Source of the DNA: an uncultured Lachnospiraceae bacterium
GTDB taxonomy: Bacteria > Bacillota > Clostridia > Lachnospirales > Lachnospiraceae
Reading direction: 5' to 3'
DNA length: 61,768 nt
NCBI GenBank assembly: GCA_910586705.1
Contig: CAJUJK010000024.1
Coordinates: 1 to 61,768, forward strand
Below, in pieces: positions 50,316 to 58,845 of this stretch. Position numbers and translations under genes: made by a program. Each line of letters begins with the position of its first letter. The first letter of the stretch is position 1. Under the pieces are notes generated by a model. The model searched no databases. It was not told where the DNA came from and worked only from the letters and a program-made list of their open reading frames with translations.

Positions 50316-52631
50316 ATGGCGACAGAAGAAAAGACTGAGCTGGTTTTTGACGACGGCAGAATAGAATCCATAGAAGAATTTCAGACTCCCGGGCAGCTTT
50401 ACGAGGAGCTTATTGCCCGTGTGCGCAAATATCACCCTTCGACGGATATCAGTCTGATCAGAAAAGCCTATCGGATTGCCTCTGATGCCCACGAGGGGCA
50501 GGCGAGGAAGTCCGGGGAACCCTATATCATCCACCCTTTGTATGTGGCAATTATTCTTGCGGATCTGGAGATGGATAAGGAGACGATCGTTGCCGGGCTT
50601 TTGCACGACGTGGTGGAAGACACCATTATGACGGACGAGGAAATCGGCGAGCAGTTCGGCGCGGAGGTCGCGCATCTGGTGGACGGCGTCACAAAATTAG
50701 ATAAGCTGAATTTTCATGGAGAACACGGAAATTACGATAAAGATGCAGAAAAACTGGAGCGGCAGGCGGAGAATCTGCGCAAAATGTTCCTTGCCATGGC
50801 GAGGGATATCCGCGTCATACTGATCAAGCTGGCGGACCGTCTGCACAACATGCGGACGCTGCAGCACATGCGCCCGGAGAAACAGCAGGAGATTGCGAGG
50901 GAGACGCTCGATATTTATTCTCCCATTGCCCAGCGGCTGGGCATTTCTAAGATTAAGGTGGAATTAGACGATTTGTCATTAAAGTATTTAGAGCCCGAGG
51001 CTTATTATGATCTGGTGGATAAAATTGCCGTCAGAAAGAGCGAGCGGGAGCGTTATATTCAGGCTATTGTGGACGAGGTCAGCGTGCATATCAGAAATGC
51101 GGGTATCAAAGCGCAGATCGACGGACGCATCAAGCACTTTTTTAGTATTTACAAGAAGATGAAGAACCAGAATAAATCCATAGACCAGATCTATGATCTG
51201 TTTGCGGTTCGTATCATTGTGGATTCCGTGAAGGACTGCTACGCCGCGCTTGGCGTGATCCATGAGATGTATAAGCCGATTCCGGGGCGTTTCAAGGATT
51301 ATATCGCCATGCCGAAGTCGAACATGTACCAGTCCCTCCACACCACGCTGATCGGCGCCAGCGGACAGCCTTTCGAGATCCAGATCCGCACCTATGAGAT
51401 GCACAAGGCGGCGGAGTACGGTATCGCGGCGCACTGGAAATACAAGGAGGCTTCCGACGGCAAAAAGGTGGAGGCACAGGAGGAGGAGAAGCTTGTCTGG
51501 CTGCGGCAGATTCTGGAGTGGCAGCAGGACATGACGGACAACAAGGAGTTTATGAATCTGTTAAAGGACGACTTAAACCTCTTTGCCGACACGGTGTTCT
51601 GTTTTACGCCGACAGGGGATGTGAAAAGCCTTCCGGCGGGTTCCACGCCCATTGATTTTGCCTACAGCGTACACAGCGCGGTGGGGAATAAGATGATCGG
51701 CGCGCGGGTTAACGGCAAACTTGTGACGATAGATTATGAGATCAAAAACGGCGACCGGGTGGAGATTATGACTTCCCAGAACTCCAAGGGTCCCAGTCGT
51801 GACTGGCTGAATGTGGTAAAGAGCACACAGGCTAAAAATAAGATCAACCAGTGGTTCAAAAATGAACTGAAAGAAGATAATATTGTCAAAGGACGGGAAC
51901 TGATTCAGGCGTACTGCAAGGCGAAAACGATCAATACCGCGGATGTGCTGACGCCTCAGTATGAGGAAGCCATTATTAAAAAATATGGGTTCCAGAACTG
52001 GGAATCGGTGCTGGCGGCGGTGGGACACGGCGCCCTCAAGGAAGGGCAGATCATCAACCGTATGCAGGAGCTTTTTGAAAAGGATCATAAACGGGAGATG
52101 TCCGACGCCGAGGTGATGGCGGAGATCGAGGAGAGTGTCCGCATCAGCCGCGCGAAAGCGGGAAAGAGCACCAGCGCCATCGTGGTGAAGGGGATTCACG
52201 ATGTGGCTGTCCGTTTCTCCAAATGCTGCAGCCCGGTGCCCGGCGATGAGATCGTGGGCTTTGTCACGAGGGGAAGGGGCATTTCCATTCACAGGACGGA
52301 CTGCGTGAACCTGTTGAACCTGCCGGAGATCGACAGAAACCGTCTGATCGATGCGGAGTGGCAGCTGCCGGAAGGGGCGGCAGCCGGCGAGAAGTATCTG
52401 GTGGAGATCAGCATTTACGCCAACAACAGAAACGGTCTTCTGGCGGATGTGTCCCGGGCGCTCACGGAGAAGGAGATTGACATTCAGGCGCTGAATACGC
52501 GGGTGAACAAGCAGGGGACGGCGACGATCATGGTCAGCTTTGAGGTCGGCAGCAAAGAGGAACTGCAGCGGATCATCGATAAGATCAGAACCATAGAGAG
52601 TATTATAGATATCGAGAGAACAACCGGCTAA
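50316..52631 (+). CDS. rel: Bifunctional (p)ppGpp synthetase/hydrolase Rel
   Basis: Stringent-response enzyme of 771 residues, a little longer than the Bacillus Rel. Order: HD hydrolase (about 40-200, with GLLHDVVEDT and RLHNMRTL), synthetase (about 235-350, with FFSIYKKMKNQ and YQSLHTTLIG), TGS (about 410-475, with VFCFTPTGDVKSLPAGSTPI), central helical/zinc-finger region (CCSPVPGDEIVGFVTRGRGI) and a C-terminal ACT domain (about 690-771). Because the HD motif is intact it should both make and degrade the alarmone. A family A element begins two bases after the stop codon. Confidence 0.96.
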   Translation: MATEEKTELVFDDGRIESIEEFQTPGQLYEELIARVRKYHPSTDISLIRKAYRIASDAHEGQARKSGEPYIIHPLYVAIILADLEMDKETIVAGLLHDVVEDTIMTDEEIGEQFGAEVAHLVDGVTKLDKLNFHGEHGNYDKDAEKLERQAENLRKMFLAMARDIRVILIKLADRLHNMRTLQHMRPEKQQEIARETLDIYSPIAQRLGISKIKVELDDLSLKYLEPEAYYDLVDKIAVRKSERERYIQAIVDEVSVHIRNAGIKAQIDGRIKHFFSIYKKMKNQNKSIDQIYDLFAVRIIVDSVKDCYAALGVIHEMYKPIPGRFKDYIAMPKSNMYQSLHTTLIGASGQPFEIQIRTYEMHKAAEYGIAAHWKYKEASDGKKVEAQEEEKLVWLRQILEWQQDMTDNKEFMNLLKDDLNLFADTVFCFTPTGDVKSLPAGSTPIDFAYSVHSAVGNKMIGARVNGKLVTIDYEIKNGDRVEIMTSQNSKGPSRDWLNVVKSTQAKNKINQWFKNELKEDNIVKGRELIQAYCKAKTINTADVLTPQYEEAIIKKYGFQNWESVLAAVGHGALKEGQIINRMQELFEKDHKREMSDAEVMAEIEESVRISRAKAGKSTSAIVVKGIHDVAVRFSKCCSPVPGDEIVGFVTRGRGISIHRTDCVNLLNLPEIDRNRLIDAEWQLPEGAAAGEKYLVEISIYANNRNGLLADVSRALTEKEIDIQALNTRVNKQGTATIMVSFEVGSKEELQRIIDKIRTIESIIDIERTTG

Positions 52632-52633
52632 CA

Positions 52634-52731
52634 AAGCGAAAAGAACTTCTAAAGCTCTGCAGCAGAGGCTGCCTCGCCAAGAAGTTCTATGTTTCGCTTG
52701 AGAGAATGCCTGAAATGCGGCATTCTCTGCA
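52634..52731 (+). repeat. Family A structured element, copy A2
   Basis: Outer stem AAGCGAAA (52634-52641) with TTTCGCTT (52692-52699). Hairpin 1: GAACTTCT (52643-52650) with AGAAGTTC (52680-52687), and inner GCAGC/GCTGC with loop AGAG. Hairpin 2 of copies A1 and A3 is absent. Hairpin 3: AGAGAATGCC (52701-52710) with GGCATTCTCT (52719-52728). All stems are perfect, and the outer stem shares almost no sequence with the other copies. Confidence 0.85.
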
Positions 52732-52757
52732 TAGGGGAAGAGAGAGGAACAGGGAAG

Positions 52758-53390
52758 ATGTCAGATTTAAAAATCGGCAGGCTGATGCTGGGCATCTGCC
52801 AGACGAACTGTTATTTTGTATATAAGGAGGGCACGAAGGATGTGATTTTCTTCGACCCGGCGGACAAGGGCGACTATATTTACGAGACGCTGCAGGAGAA
52901 GGGCTTTCAGGTGAAGGGGATTCTTCTGACCCACGCCCACTTCGACCATATCTGGGGCTGCAACAGGCTGCGGGAACTTTCGGGCGCGCCGGTTTATGCC
53001 TATGAGGAGGAAAAACCGCTCTGCGAGGATGCGGTGACGAACGTTTCCGATCAGGTGGGGCGTCCCTACACAGTGATCCCGGACAGATATCTGAAGGAGA
53101 ACGAGGAGATTACGATCGCGGATATGACTTGTAAACTGATCGCCACGCCGGGGCACACGGTAGGAAGCTGCTGTTATTATTTTGAGGAGGCGGGTATTCT
53201 TGTTGCGGGAGATACGCTTTTTCAGGAGTCGGTGGGCAGGACAGATCTGGCGACGGGCAGTATGAGTGCACTGACCAGATCAGTCAAAGGCAAACTGTTT
53301 GTACTGCCGGACGAGACAAAGGTTTATCCCGGACATGGGGAATCCACGACGATCGGGCACGAGAAGATGTATAATCCGTTTGTCCAGTGA
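52758..53390 (+). CDS. Metallo-beta-lactamase-fold hydrolase (YqgX/GloB-like)
   Basis: A 210-residue metal-dependent hydrolase. The metal motif THAHFDHIWG is intact, with later ligands in TPGHTVGS and AGDTLF, and YPGHGESTT near the C-terminus. This short form resembles the YqgX/glyoxalase II-like group often found next to rel in Firmicutes. The substrate is unknown, possibly a thioester. The frame extends to 52689 inside the end of the family A element, but 52758 begins at the usual family N-terminus. Confidence 0.88.
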   Translation: MSDLKIGRLMLGICQTNCYFVYKEGTKDVIFFDPADKGDYIYETLQEKGFQVKGILLTHAHFDHIWGCNRLRELSGAPVYAYEEEKPLCEDAVTNVSDQVGRPYTVIPDRYLKENEEITIADMTCKLIATPGHTVGSCCYYFEEAGILVAGDTLFQESVGRTDLATGSMSALTRSVKGKLFVLPDETKVYPGHGESTTIGHEKMYNPFVQ

Positions 53391-53620
53391 CGAATGCCGG
53401 TAAAAGACGATGGGGCTGACGCAGACTGACAAAGGGGATTCTGCATACAGAAGTGTCTTGAGGCGGTGGATAAAAGGTGATAGGGGCAAGCAAAGGATGG
53501 GCGACTGCAAAGACTGCGGATCGCCTATCTCGGCGTAACGGGCGCAAAGCAATAGAGTTCAGCAGCACTAAGGCGACGGGAGCAGAGGAAAGCAACGGCT
53601 ATAAAACGGGAGAATGAAAT

Positions 53621-54382
53621 ATGGACGGACAGTTACAGACGGCATCTGAAAACGGGCTGCGGGTACTGAACCGCGATGTCATCAAATATTTTGCCATGTT
53701 CACCATGCTGCTCAACCATATCGCGCATGTCTTTCTGGCGGCGGGGACGCCGCTCTACGAACTGTTGGAGGACATCGGTTTCTTTACGGCGCCGGTGATG
53801 TGTTACTTTATGGTGGAAGGGTATGCCTATACGCGCTCCAAGGTCAAGTATGGGCTGAGGCTGCTGTTGTTTGCGGTTATCTCGCAGATACCGTTTCAGC
53901 TTGCTTTCGGGCAGGGCGGTTTTAACATGATTTACACGCTGCTTTGCTGTTTCCTGCTTCTTGTGGTGATGGAGCGGGTGAGCAGCCTCCTGCTTCGGGA
54001 AGTTCTCGGCGTGCTTCTCATTCTGGCGACGGTTGTCGGGGATTGGGCTGTGGTTGCGCCGGTTCTCACGAGTTTTTTGGCGAACGGCAGAGGGGACAGG
54101 AGAAGGACGGCTTTTGGATTCGCAGCGGGGTATGTGCTTTTTTCGCTATTAAACGTCCAGCGCTTTATGTCCGGGGAGCAAGGAGAATGGACGCTGTACG
54201 CCGTCACCCATGCGGCGCTTTCCGGGGCTGGCATTCTTGCGGCGGGGGTCGTGATTCTCGTATTTTACAATGGGAAACGGGCGCAGAGGGGCAGGAATTT
54301 TTCCAAATGGTTTTTCTATGTTTTTTATCCGGCGCATCTAGTTGTGCTGTATGTAATTAAAATGAGTTTACATAACATCTAA
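53621..54382 (+). CDS. TraX-like membrane protein
   Basis: A 253-residue polytopic protein with about seven hydrophobic segments. Motifs such as IKYFAMFTMLLNHIAHVF, FTAPVMCYFMVEGYAYTRSK and the C-terminal WFFYVFYPAHLVVLY match the TraX family, named after the pilin acetylase of F plasmids and common as a chromosomal gene in Clostridia. It probably acts as a membrane acyltransferase on an unknown substrate. The preceding 230 bases (53391-53620) hold no recognised feature beyond a weak hairpin. Confidence 0.85.
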   Translation: MDGQLQTASENGLRVLNRDVIKYFAMFTMLLNHIAHVFLAAGTPLYELLEDIGFFTAPVMCYFMVEGYAYTRSKVKYGLRLLLFAVISQIPFQLAFGQGGFNMIYTLLCCFLLLVVMERVSSLLLREVLGVLLILATVVGDWAVVAPVLTSFLANGRGDRRRTAFGFAAGYVLFSLLNVQRFMSGEQGEWTLYAVTHAALSGAGILAAGVVILVFYNGKRAQRGRNFSKWFFYVFYPAHLVVLYVIKMSLHNI

Positions 54383-54473
54383 CGGATTGATGTCGATGCT
54401 GATGCCCCGGGGATTTGGTTAACATAATTCAAAACAGATAAAAGGGACAGGCAACGGGAAAGGAGGACGCGGC

Positions 54474-55772
54474 GTGGGAGCACAGGAAACTTCCGACAGA
54501 CAACAGAAAATAGAGAATCTGGCGGAGGAGATTCTGCGTCTTGCGCATGACGGTCTTTTGATCAATATGCGGTTTCTGGATGTGGCGTTGTCGAAACTGA
54601 AACTTACGTGCAGACAGCAGACGGGGGCGCATCTGTTTGACGGCGCCACGCTTTTCTATGACCCGGTGCGGCTCTTAAGACAATATAAGATATCGCCCAA
54701 TTACGCGGCGAGGCTCTATCTGCACACGCTTCTGCACTGTATTTTTTTCCACAGCAGCGGGACGGACAAGCTGAACAGGCTCTATTGGGATATGGCGACG
54801 GATATCGCCGTGGAGAACACGATTCTGGATATCAATCTGCATCTGACCAGTCTGCAGACGGACGACACACTGAAGAACCGTCTGGAGATTTTGGGAAAGC
54901 AGGCGGGCGGACTGACTGCGGAGAAAATTTACCGGCATTTCCGGGTGGAGGAGCCGTCCGAAAAGGCGGTGGAGGACTGGCATAAGCTGTGCCATTTCGA
55001 CGAGCACATTTACTGGGACAGGCGGGAGGCACTGGAACTGTCACAGACCGAGTGGCGCAAGGTCAGCGAGCGCATCAAGGCGGACTTGAAGAGCTTCAGC
55101 CGCGATAAGAACAGCGCGGAGAGCATAGAGGAGAATCTGAAGGAAGCCACAAGGGAGCGCTACGACTATGCGGGTTTCCTGAAAAAATTCATGGTCATGG
55201 GCGAGTCCATTCAGGTCAATGATGATGAGTTTGACTATATTTACTACACTTACGGGCTGGACACTTACGGCAATATGCCGCTGGTGGAGCCTCTGGAGTA
55301 CAAGGATAGCAATAAAATCCGGGACTTCGTGATCGCGATTGACACGTCCGCCTCCTGCCGGGGGGAGACTGTGCAGGCTTTTTTGCAAAAGACCTACAAT
55401 ATCATGCAGGATGCGGAGAGCTTTTTTACGAAGATCAATGTGCATATCATCCAGTGTGACAGCGAGGTGCAGCAGGATGTGAAGATCACGGAGCGGGAAG
55501 AGTTCGACCGTTTCATGGAGCAGGGGAAGCTGACAGGTTTCGGCTCCACAGATTTTCGCCCGGTGTTTTCCTACGTGGAAAAGCTGCGGGAGGAGGGAGA
55601 GCTTGCGCGGCTGAAAGGGATGATCTACTTTACCGACGGGTATGGGATTTATCCGGAGCAGATGCCGGATTACGACGTGGCGTTTGTGTTTCTCCATGAC
55701 GACGACAACGCGCCGCAGGTACCGCCATGGGCGATCCGGCTTGTTCTGGAGGCGTGTGAGAAGGACTTCTAA
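54474..55772 (+). CDS. VWA-domain protein with degenerate metallopeptidase-like domain
   Basis: A 432-residue protein of the DUF2201/VWA-like kind. The N-terminal part (about 40-130) has the pattern of the putative metallopeptidase domain, but the HExxH site reads HTLLH, so catalysis is unlikely. The C-terminal VWA domain (about 280-425) has a complete MIDAS: DTSAS, the Thr in GSTDF and the Asp in YFTDGYG. The start is GTG at 54474 with AAGGAGG upstream. The stop codon and last five residues lie inside a family A element. A MoxR ATPase gene follows, its usual partner. Confidence 0.85.
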   Translation: MGAQETSDRQQKIENLAEEILRLAHDGLLINMRFLDVALSKLKLTCRQQTGAHLFDGATLFYDPVRLLRQYKISPNYAARLYLHTLLHCIFFHSSGTDKLNRLYWDMATDIAVENTILDINLHLTSLQTDDTLKNRLEILGKQAGGLTAEKIYRHFRVEEPSEKAVEDWHKLCHFDEHIYWDRREALELSQTEWRKVSERIKADLKSFSRDKNSAESIEENLKEATRERYDYAGFLKKFMVMGESIQVNDDEFDYIYYTYGLDTYGNMPLVEPLEYKDSNKIRDFVIAIDTSASCRGETVQAFLQKTYNIMQDAESFFTKINVHIIQCDSEVQQDVKITEREEFDRFMEQGKLTGFGSTDFRPVFSYVEKLREEGELARLKGMIYFTDGYGIYPEQMPDYDVAFVFLHDDDNAPQVPPWAIRLVLEACEKDF

Positions 55773-55869
55773 AGCTCAGCAGCAGGGGCTGCTTCGCTAA
55801 GAAGTACTAAGTCTGCTTTGCAGACTTTTCTCACACAGGAGAATGCCTGAAGGACGGCATTCTCCGCAT
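55754..55869 (+). repeat. Family A structured element, copy A3
   Basis: Outer stem GTGTGAGAA (55754-55762) with TTCTCACAC (55828-55836). Hairpin 1: ACTTCT (55765-55770) with AGAAGT (55800-55805), and inner GCAGC/GCTGC with loop AGGG. Hairpin 2: AAGTCTGC (55809-55816) with GCAGACTT (55820-55827), directly abutting the outer stem. Hairpin 3: GGAGAATGCC (55838-55847) with GGCATTCTCC (55856-55865). It overlaps the end of the VWA gene, whose TAA stop (55770-55772) is part of hairpin 1. It ends 30 bases before the MoxR start. Confidence 0.87.
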
Positions 55870-55899
55870 TTGAGATGAATGACAGGAGCGTACAGCGAT

Positions 55900-57417
55900 A
55901 TGAATATTAAAGATGCGAAGAATTATATCAAGGATACCGTCAGAATTTATCTGAAAAAGGATGAGGAGGGGGAGTACCGGATTCCCGTCGTCAGGCAGCG
56001 CCCTGTTTTTCTGCTGGGTGCGCCGGGGATCGGAAAAACGGCGATCATGGAGCAGATCGCGCAGGAGCTGGGGATCGCGCTGGTGTCCTACTCCATGACC
56101 CACCACACGAGACAGTCCGCGCTGGGGCTTCCCTTTATCGTGCATAAGGAGTATGAGGGAAAGGCTTACGACGTGTCGGAATATACCATGAGCGAGATTA
56201 TCGCCTCGGTCTATGATGTGATGGCGGAGAGCGGCATCCGGGAGGGCATCCTGTTTCTGGATGAGATCAACTGTGTGTCGGAGACGCTGGCGCCCTCCAT
56301 GCTGCAGTTTCTGCAGTACAAGACTTTCGGCAGGCATCAGGTGCCGGAGGGCTGGGTGATCGTGACGGCAGGCAACCCCCCGGAGTACAATAAGTCGGTG
56401 CGGGAGTTTGACATCGTGACGCTGGACCGGCTGAAGATTCTGAAGGTGGAGGCGGACTATGGGATCTGGCGGGAGTACGCGAGAGAGCGGGGCGTGCATA
56501 CGGCGATTTTAAACTATCTGGATATGAAAAAGGAAGATTTCTATCAGGTGGAAACCACGGTGAAGGGCAGAAGTTACATTACGGCGAGAGGATGGGAGGA
56601 TCTGTCCGAAATGCTGAAGCTCTACGAAGAGGAGCAGATCACGGTGGAGGAGTCTCTGGTGGGGCAGTACCTGCGGCATGAGAGGGTAGTCAGGGAGTTT
56701 ACGGCATATTATGACTTGTATCGGAAGTACCAGAACGACTATAAGGCGGAAGAAATTCTGACCGGGATAGTCAGTGAACAGGCGAAGGACAAGGCGAGAA
56801 AGGCGGATTTTGACGAGCGGCTGTCCCTGATGGGGATGCTGATTGACAGAATGCAGCAGGATATCCGGGAAAATATGCTGGATTCACAAATACTGAGTGA
56901 GCTGATGAATCCCCTCAGGGCTCTGAAAGCAAAAGCGGAGGCAGGAGAGACGGCGCAGGAACTTTCGGCGCTTGCCGGGAAACAGGCGCAGGGCAGACAG
57001 AAGGCGATGGAATCCCTGCAGAAAGCGGGGGCTTTGTCCGCGCGGGACAAGCGGTTAAACAAAGCGATAGCCGGGTTCCTTTCCGCCTGTGAAAAGTGCC
57101 TGCGGCTTGCGGAGACGACGGACGGCGCTGCAGCATTTGCGTGTGTGAAGGAGCAGTTTGACGCAAGAGTGGCTGACTATAAACGGAATACGGAGCGCGT
57201 GAAGGAGCGGATGCATTTTCTCTTTCGATTTGTGGAGGACACCTTCGGCTCCGGCAATGAGATGCTGATTCTGGTGACGGAGTGCACGGTGCAGGCGGAC
57301 TGCGCGAAGTTTATCAGTCTTTACGGGTGTGAGGACTACCAGAGGCACAACGAGGAGCTGATGCTCACCGAGCGGGGAGCGGAGCTGACTGCACGGATTG
57401 AAGAACTGGAAATTTAA
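55900..57417 (+). CDS. MoxR-type AAA+ ATPase
   Basis: A 505-residue ATPase. Walker A is GAPGIGKT near residue 40, Walker B is GILFLDEINCVS near 120, and sensor 1 is VTAGNPPEYN. A long helical C-terminal extension (about 290-505) is unusual compared with ~320-residue MoxR proteins. MoxR enzymes act with VWA proteins as chaperones for metal-cofactor insertion or complex assembly. The start at 55900 has AGGAG upstream; 55879 is an in-frame alternative without a good site. It lies between the VWA gene and an LRR gene. Confidence 0.88.
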   Translation: MNIKDAKNYIKDTVRIYLKKDEEGEYRIPVVRQRPVFLLGAPGIGKTAIMEQIAQELGIALVSYSMTHHTRQSALGLPFIVHKEYEGKAYDVSEYTMSEIIASVYDVMAESGIREGILFLDEINCVSETLAPSMLQFLQYKTFGRHQVPEGWVIVTAGNPPEYNKSVREFDIVTLDRLKILKVEADYGIWREYARERGVHTAILNYLDMKKEDFYQVETTVKGRSYITARGWEDLSEMLKLYEEEQITVEESLVGQYLRHERVVREFTAYYDLYRKYQNDYKAEEILTGIVSEQAKDKARKADFDERLSLMGMLIDRMQQDIRENMLDSQILSELMNPLRALKAKAEAGETAQELSALAGKQAQGRQKAMESLQKAGALSARDKRLNKAIAGFLSACEKCLRLAETTDGAAAFACVKEQFDARVADYKRNTERVKERMHFLFRFVEDTFGSGNEMLILVTECTVQADCAKFISLYGCEDYQRHNEELMLTERGAELTARIEELEI

Positions 57418-57437
57418 GCGCGTGAGAAGACTAAACG

Positions 57438-58361
57438 ATGGAACGAAAAATAAGATATGGGGAACTGAATATGCCGCAGGGCGTTCTGTCCTATAAGACG
57501 GACGGGGAGGCGGCGGAGATTACGGGATACCGGGGGAAGGATACGGAGATTGCTGTGCCGCCCGAGGCAGGCGGCTGTCCTGTGACCTGCATCGGGAAGA
57601 AGGCATTCCTAAGCAATAAACTGTTGAAGGAGATTTCCCTGCCCGGGTCAGTGGTCAGGATCGACGACTGGGCTTTTGCCTACTGCGCGAAACTGCAGCG
57701 TGTCATTCTGCCCTATCACCGCATGGAGATCGGGCAGGGGATTTTCAGGGACTGTTTTCTTCTGGAGCAGATCGTGGATGAGGAAGCGGATGCGGGAGAG
57801 AAAAGGACGGCGGATACCGCGTTTCTTCTGGCGGCGGTGATGAGCAGGCTTGACGCCTTTTACCTGTTTGATTTCGAGAGCGCGGGCACGACAGAGTGGA
57901 TTGCACAGTGGGACGGGCGGATGCAGACGCTGATGGAGAGAGGCGACGCGGAAGGGTTCTCGAAAATGCTTCTGTGCGGGGAAGAGGATTACGGTAGCAG
58001 GGAAAACAATCTGGACTATTATACGGAGCAGCGAAGGCGGGAGAAGGTGCGGCTTGCCATGCTGCGGCTGATGCACGACTACGGGCTTAAACAGACTGTG
58101 CGCGAAAAACTGGAGCAGTATCTGCTCTCGCATATAAAGGGGTGTGAGACGGAGGAGACGTGGCGGGTGGTGCTGGAAGAATACGGGGATGACCTCCGCT
58201 ACTACCAGTTCCTCACACAGCTTGGCGGCGTCACCGCGGATAACTTTCAGCCGATGATGGAGGATATGGGACAGGCGCACACCGAGATGAAGGCGTATCT
58301 GATGAAGTATCACGGGGAACAGCACAGGCAGGTGGATGCTTTTGCCGCTTTTTCCTTGTGA
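57438..58361 (+). CDS. Leucine-rich-repeat (BspA-type) protein
   Basis: A 307-residue cytoplasmic protein. Residues about 40-110 contain two or three BspA-type leucine-rich repeats (CIGKKAFLSNKLLKEISLPG, VVRIDDWAFAYCAKLQRVIL). The rest is helical and unrecognised. No signal peptide is present, unlike surface BspA proteins. It begins 20 bases after the MoxR gene, so it may be a substrate adaptor for the VWA/MoxR machine; that is inference from position. A trace of the family A 5' sequence (GTGAGAAG) lies between the two genes at about 57422. Confidence 0.75.
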   Translation: MERKIRYGELNMPQGVLSYKTDGEAAEITGYRGKDTEIAVPPEAGGCPVTCIGKKAFLSNKLLKEISLPGSVVRIDDWAFAYCAKLQRVILPYHRMEIGQGIFRDCFLLEQIVDEEADAGEKRTADTAFLLAAVMSRLDAFYLFDFESAGTTEWIAQWDGRMQTLMERGDAEGFSKMLLCGEEDYGSRENNLDYYTEQRRREKVRLAMLRLMHDYGLKQTVREKLEQYLLSHIKGCETEETWRVVLEEYGDDLRYYQFLTQLGGVTADNFQPMMEDMGQAHTEMKAYLMKYHGEQHRQVDAFAAFSL

Positions 58362-58371
58362 AATTTAAGGC

Positions 58372-58400
58372 TTGCACAATGCCCGGTTCTGTGGTATTAT
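58372..58400 (+). promoter_or_regulatory. Promoter of secG
   Basis: TTGCAC (58372-58377), a 17-base spacer and TATTAT (58395-58400). It leaves a leader of about 140 bases before the secG ATG. Confidence 0.68.
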
Positions 58401-58430
58401 GAAATCTGCTTGATTCCCGTGAGCAATGAG

Positions 58431-58503
58431 CTAAGCGGATGCGAAGCAGACATTTGGCGAATGCCGCGAGGGTCACATGCCCCGTCAGCTTGCTGCGGGG
58501 ATG
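58431..58503 (+). repeat. Structured secG leader with family B-like words
   Basis: The leader contains ATGCGAAGCA (58440-58449), also present in both family B copies. It also has a strong hairpin: CAT/ATG, CCCCG (58480-58484) with CGGGG (58496-58500), and CAG/CTG closed by a CTTG tetraloop. No T tract abuts it; nine T residues occur about 20 bases later. Role unknown. Confidence 0.45.
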
Positions 58504-58545
58504 TTGAGGGACAGAAGAGTTTTTTTTTCGGAATGGAGGATAAAG

Positions 58546-58785
58546 ATGGGTGTACTGAGAATCATATTGACAGTGATTTATATTTTAATATGTATCGCAT
58601 TGGTGATATTAGTGCTTATGCAGGAGGGAAAGGCAGCCGGTCTTGGCGCGATCAGCGGCGCGGCTGAAACCTACTGGGGCAAGAACAAGGGCCGCTCGAT
58701 GGAGGGAAAACTCGTCAAGATCACGACGGGGCTTGCGGTCGGGTTCATGTTACTGGCGGTTGTTTTAAACCTGACTTTGTTCTAA
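58546..58785 (+). CDS. secG: Preprotein translocase subunit SecG
   Basis: Small subunit of the SecYEG protein-export channel, 79 residues with two membrane helices (about 3-22 and 55-77). The conserved loop between them reads LVLMQEGKAAGLGAISG, then ETYWGKNKGRS. The start at 58546 is set by GGAGGA upstream. The secG-rnr-smpB-ssrA order is standard in Firmicutes. Confidence 0.95.
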   Translation: MGVLRIILTVIYILICIALVILVLMQEGKAAGLGAISGAAETYWGKNKGRSMEGKLVKITTGLAVGFMLLAVVLNLTLF

Positions 58786-58807
58786 AGGATTCTAAAGCGG
58801 AAAGAAC

Positions 58808-58841
58808 GAAAGCACTCTTGCACATGCGTAAGGGTGCTTTC
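58808..58841 (+). terminator. Hairpin after secG, possible weak terminator
   Basis: GAAAGCACTCTT (58808-58819) pairs with AAGGGTGCTTTC (58830-58841) over twelve positions, one of them T-G. Only a short T-rich tail follows. It directly precedes family B copy B2, just as a terminator hairpin directly precedes copy B1. Confidence 0.55.
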
Positions 58842-58845
58842 TTGC

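Noticed and set aside
53391..53620. Possible small gene or RNA in the spacer before the TraX-like gene
   Set aside because: Only a weak hairpin and minus-strand shadow frames are seen; no ribosome site, promoter or terminator supports a feature.
53621..54382. Evidence of a conjugative plasmid from the TraX-like gene
   Set aside because: TraX-family genes are common on clostridial chromosomes and no other transfer gene is present.
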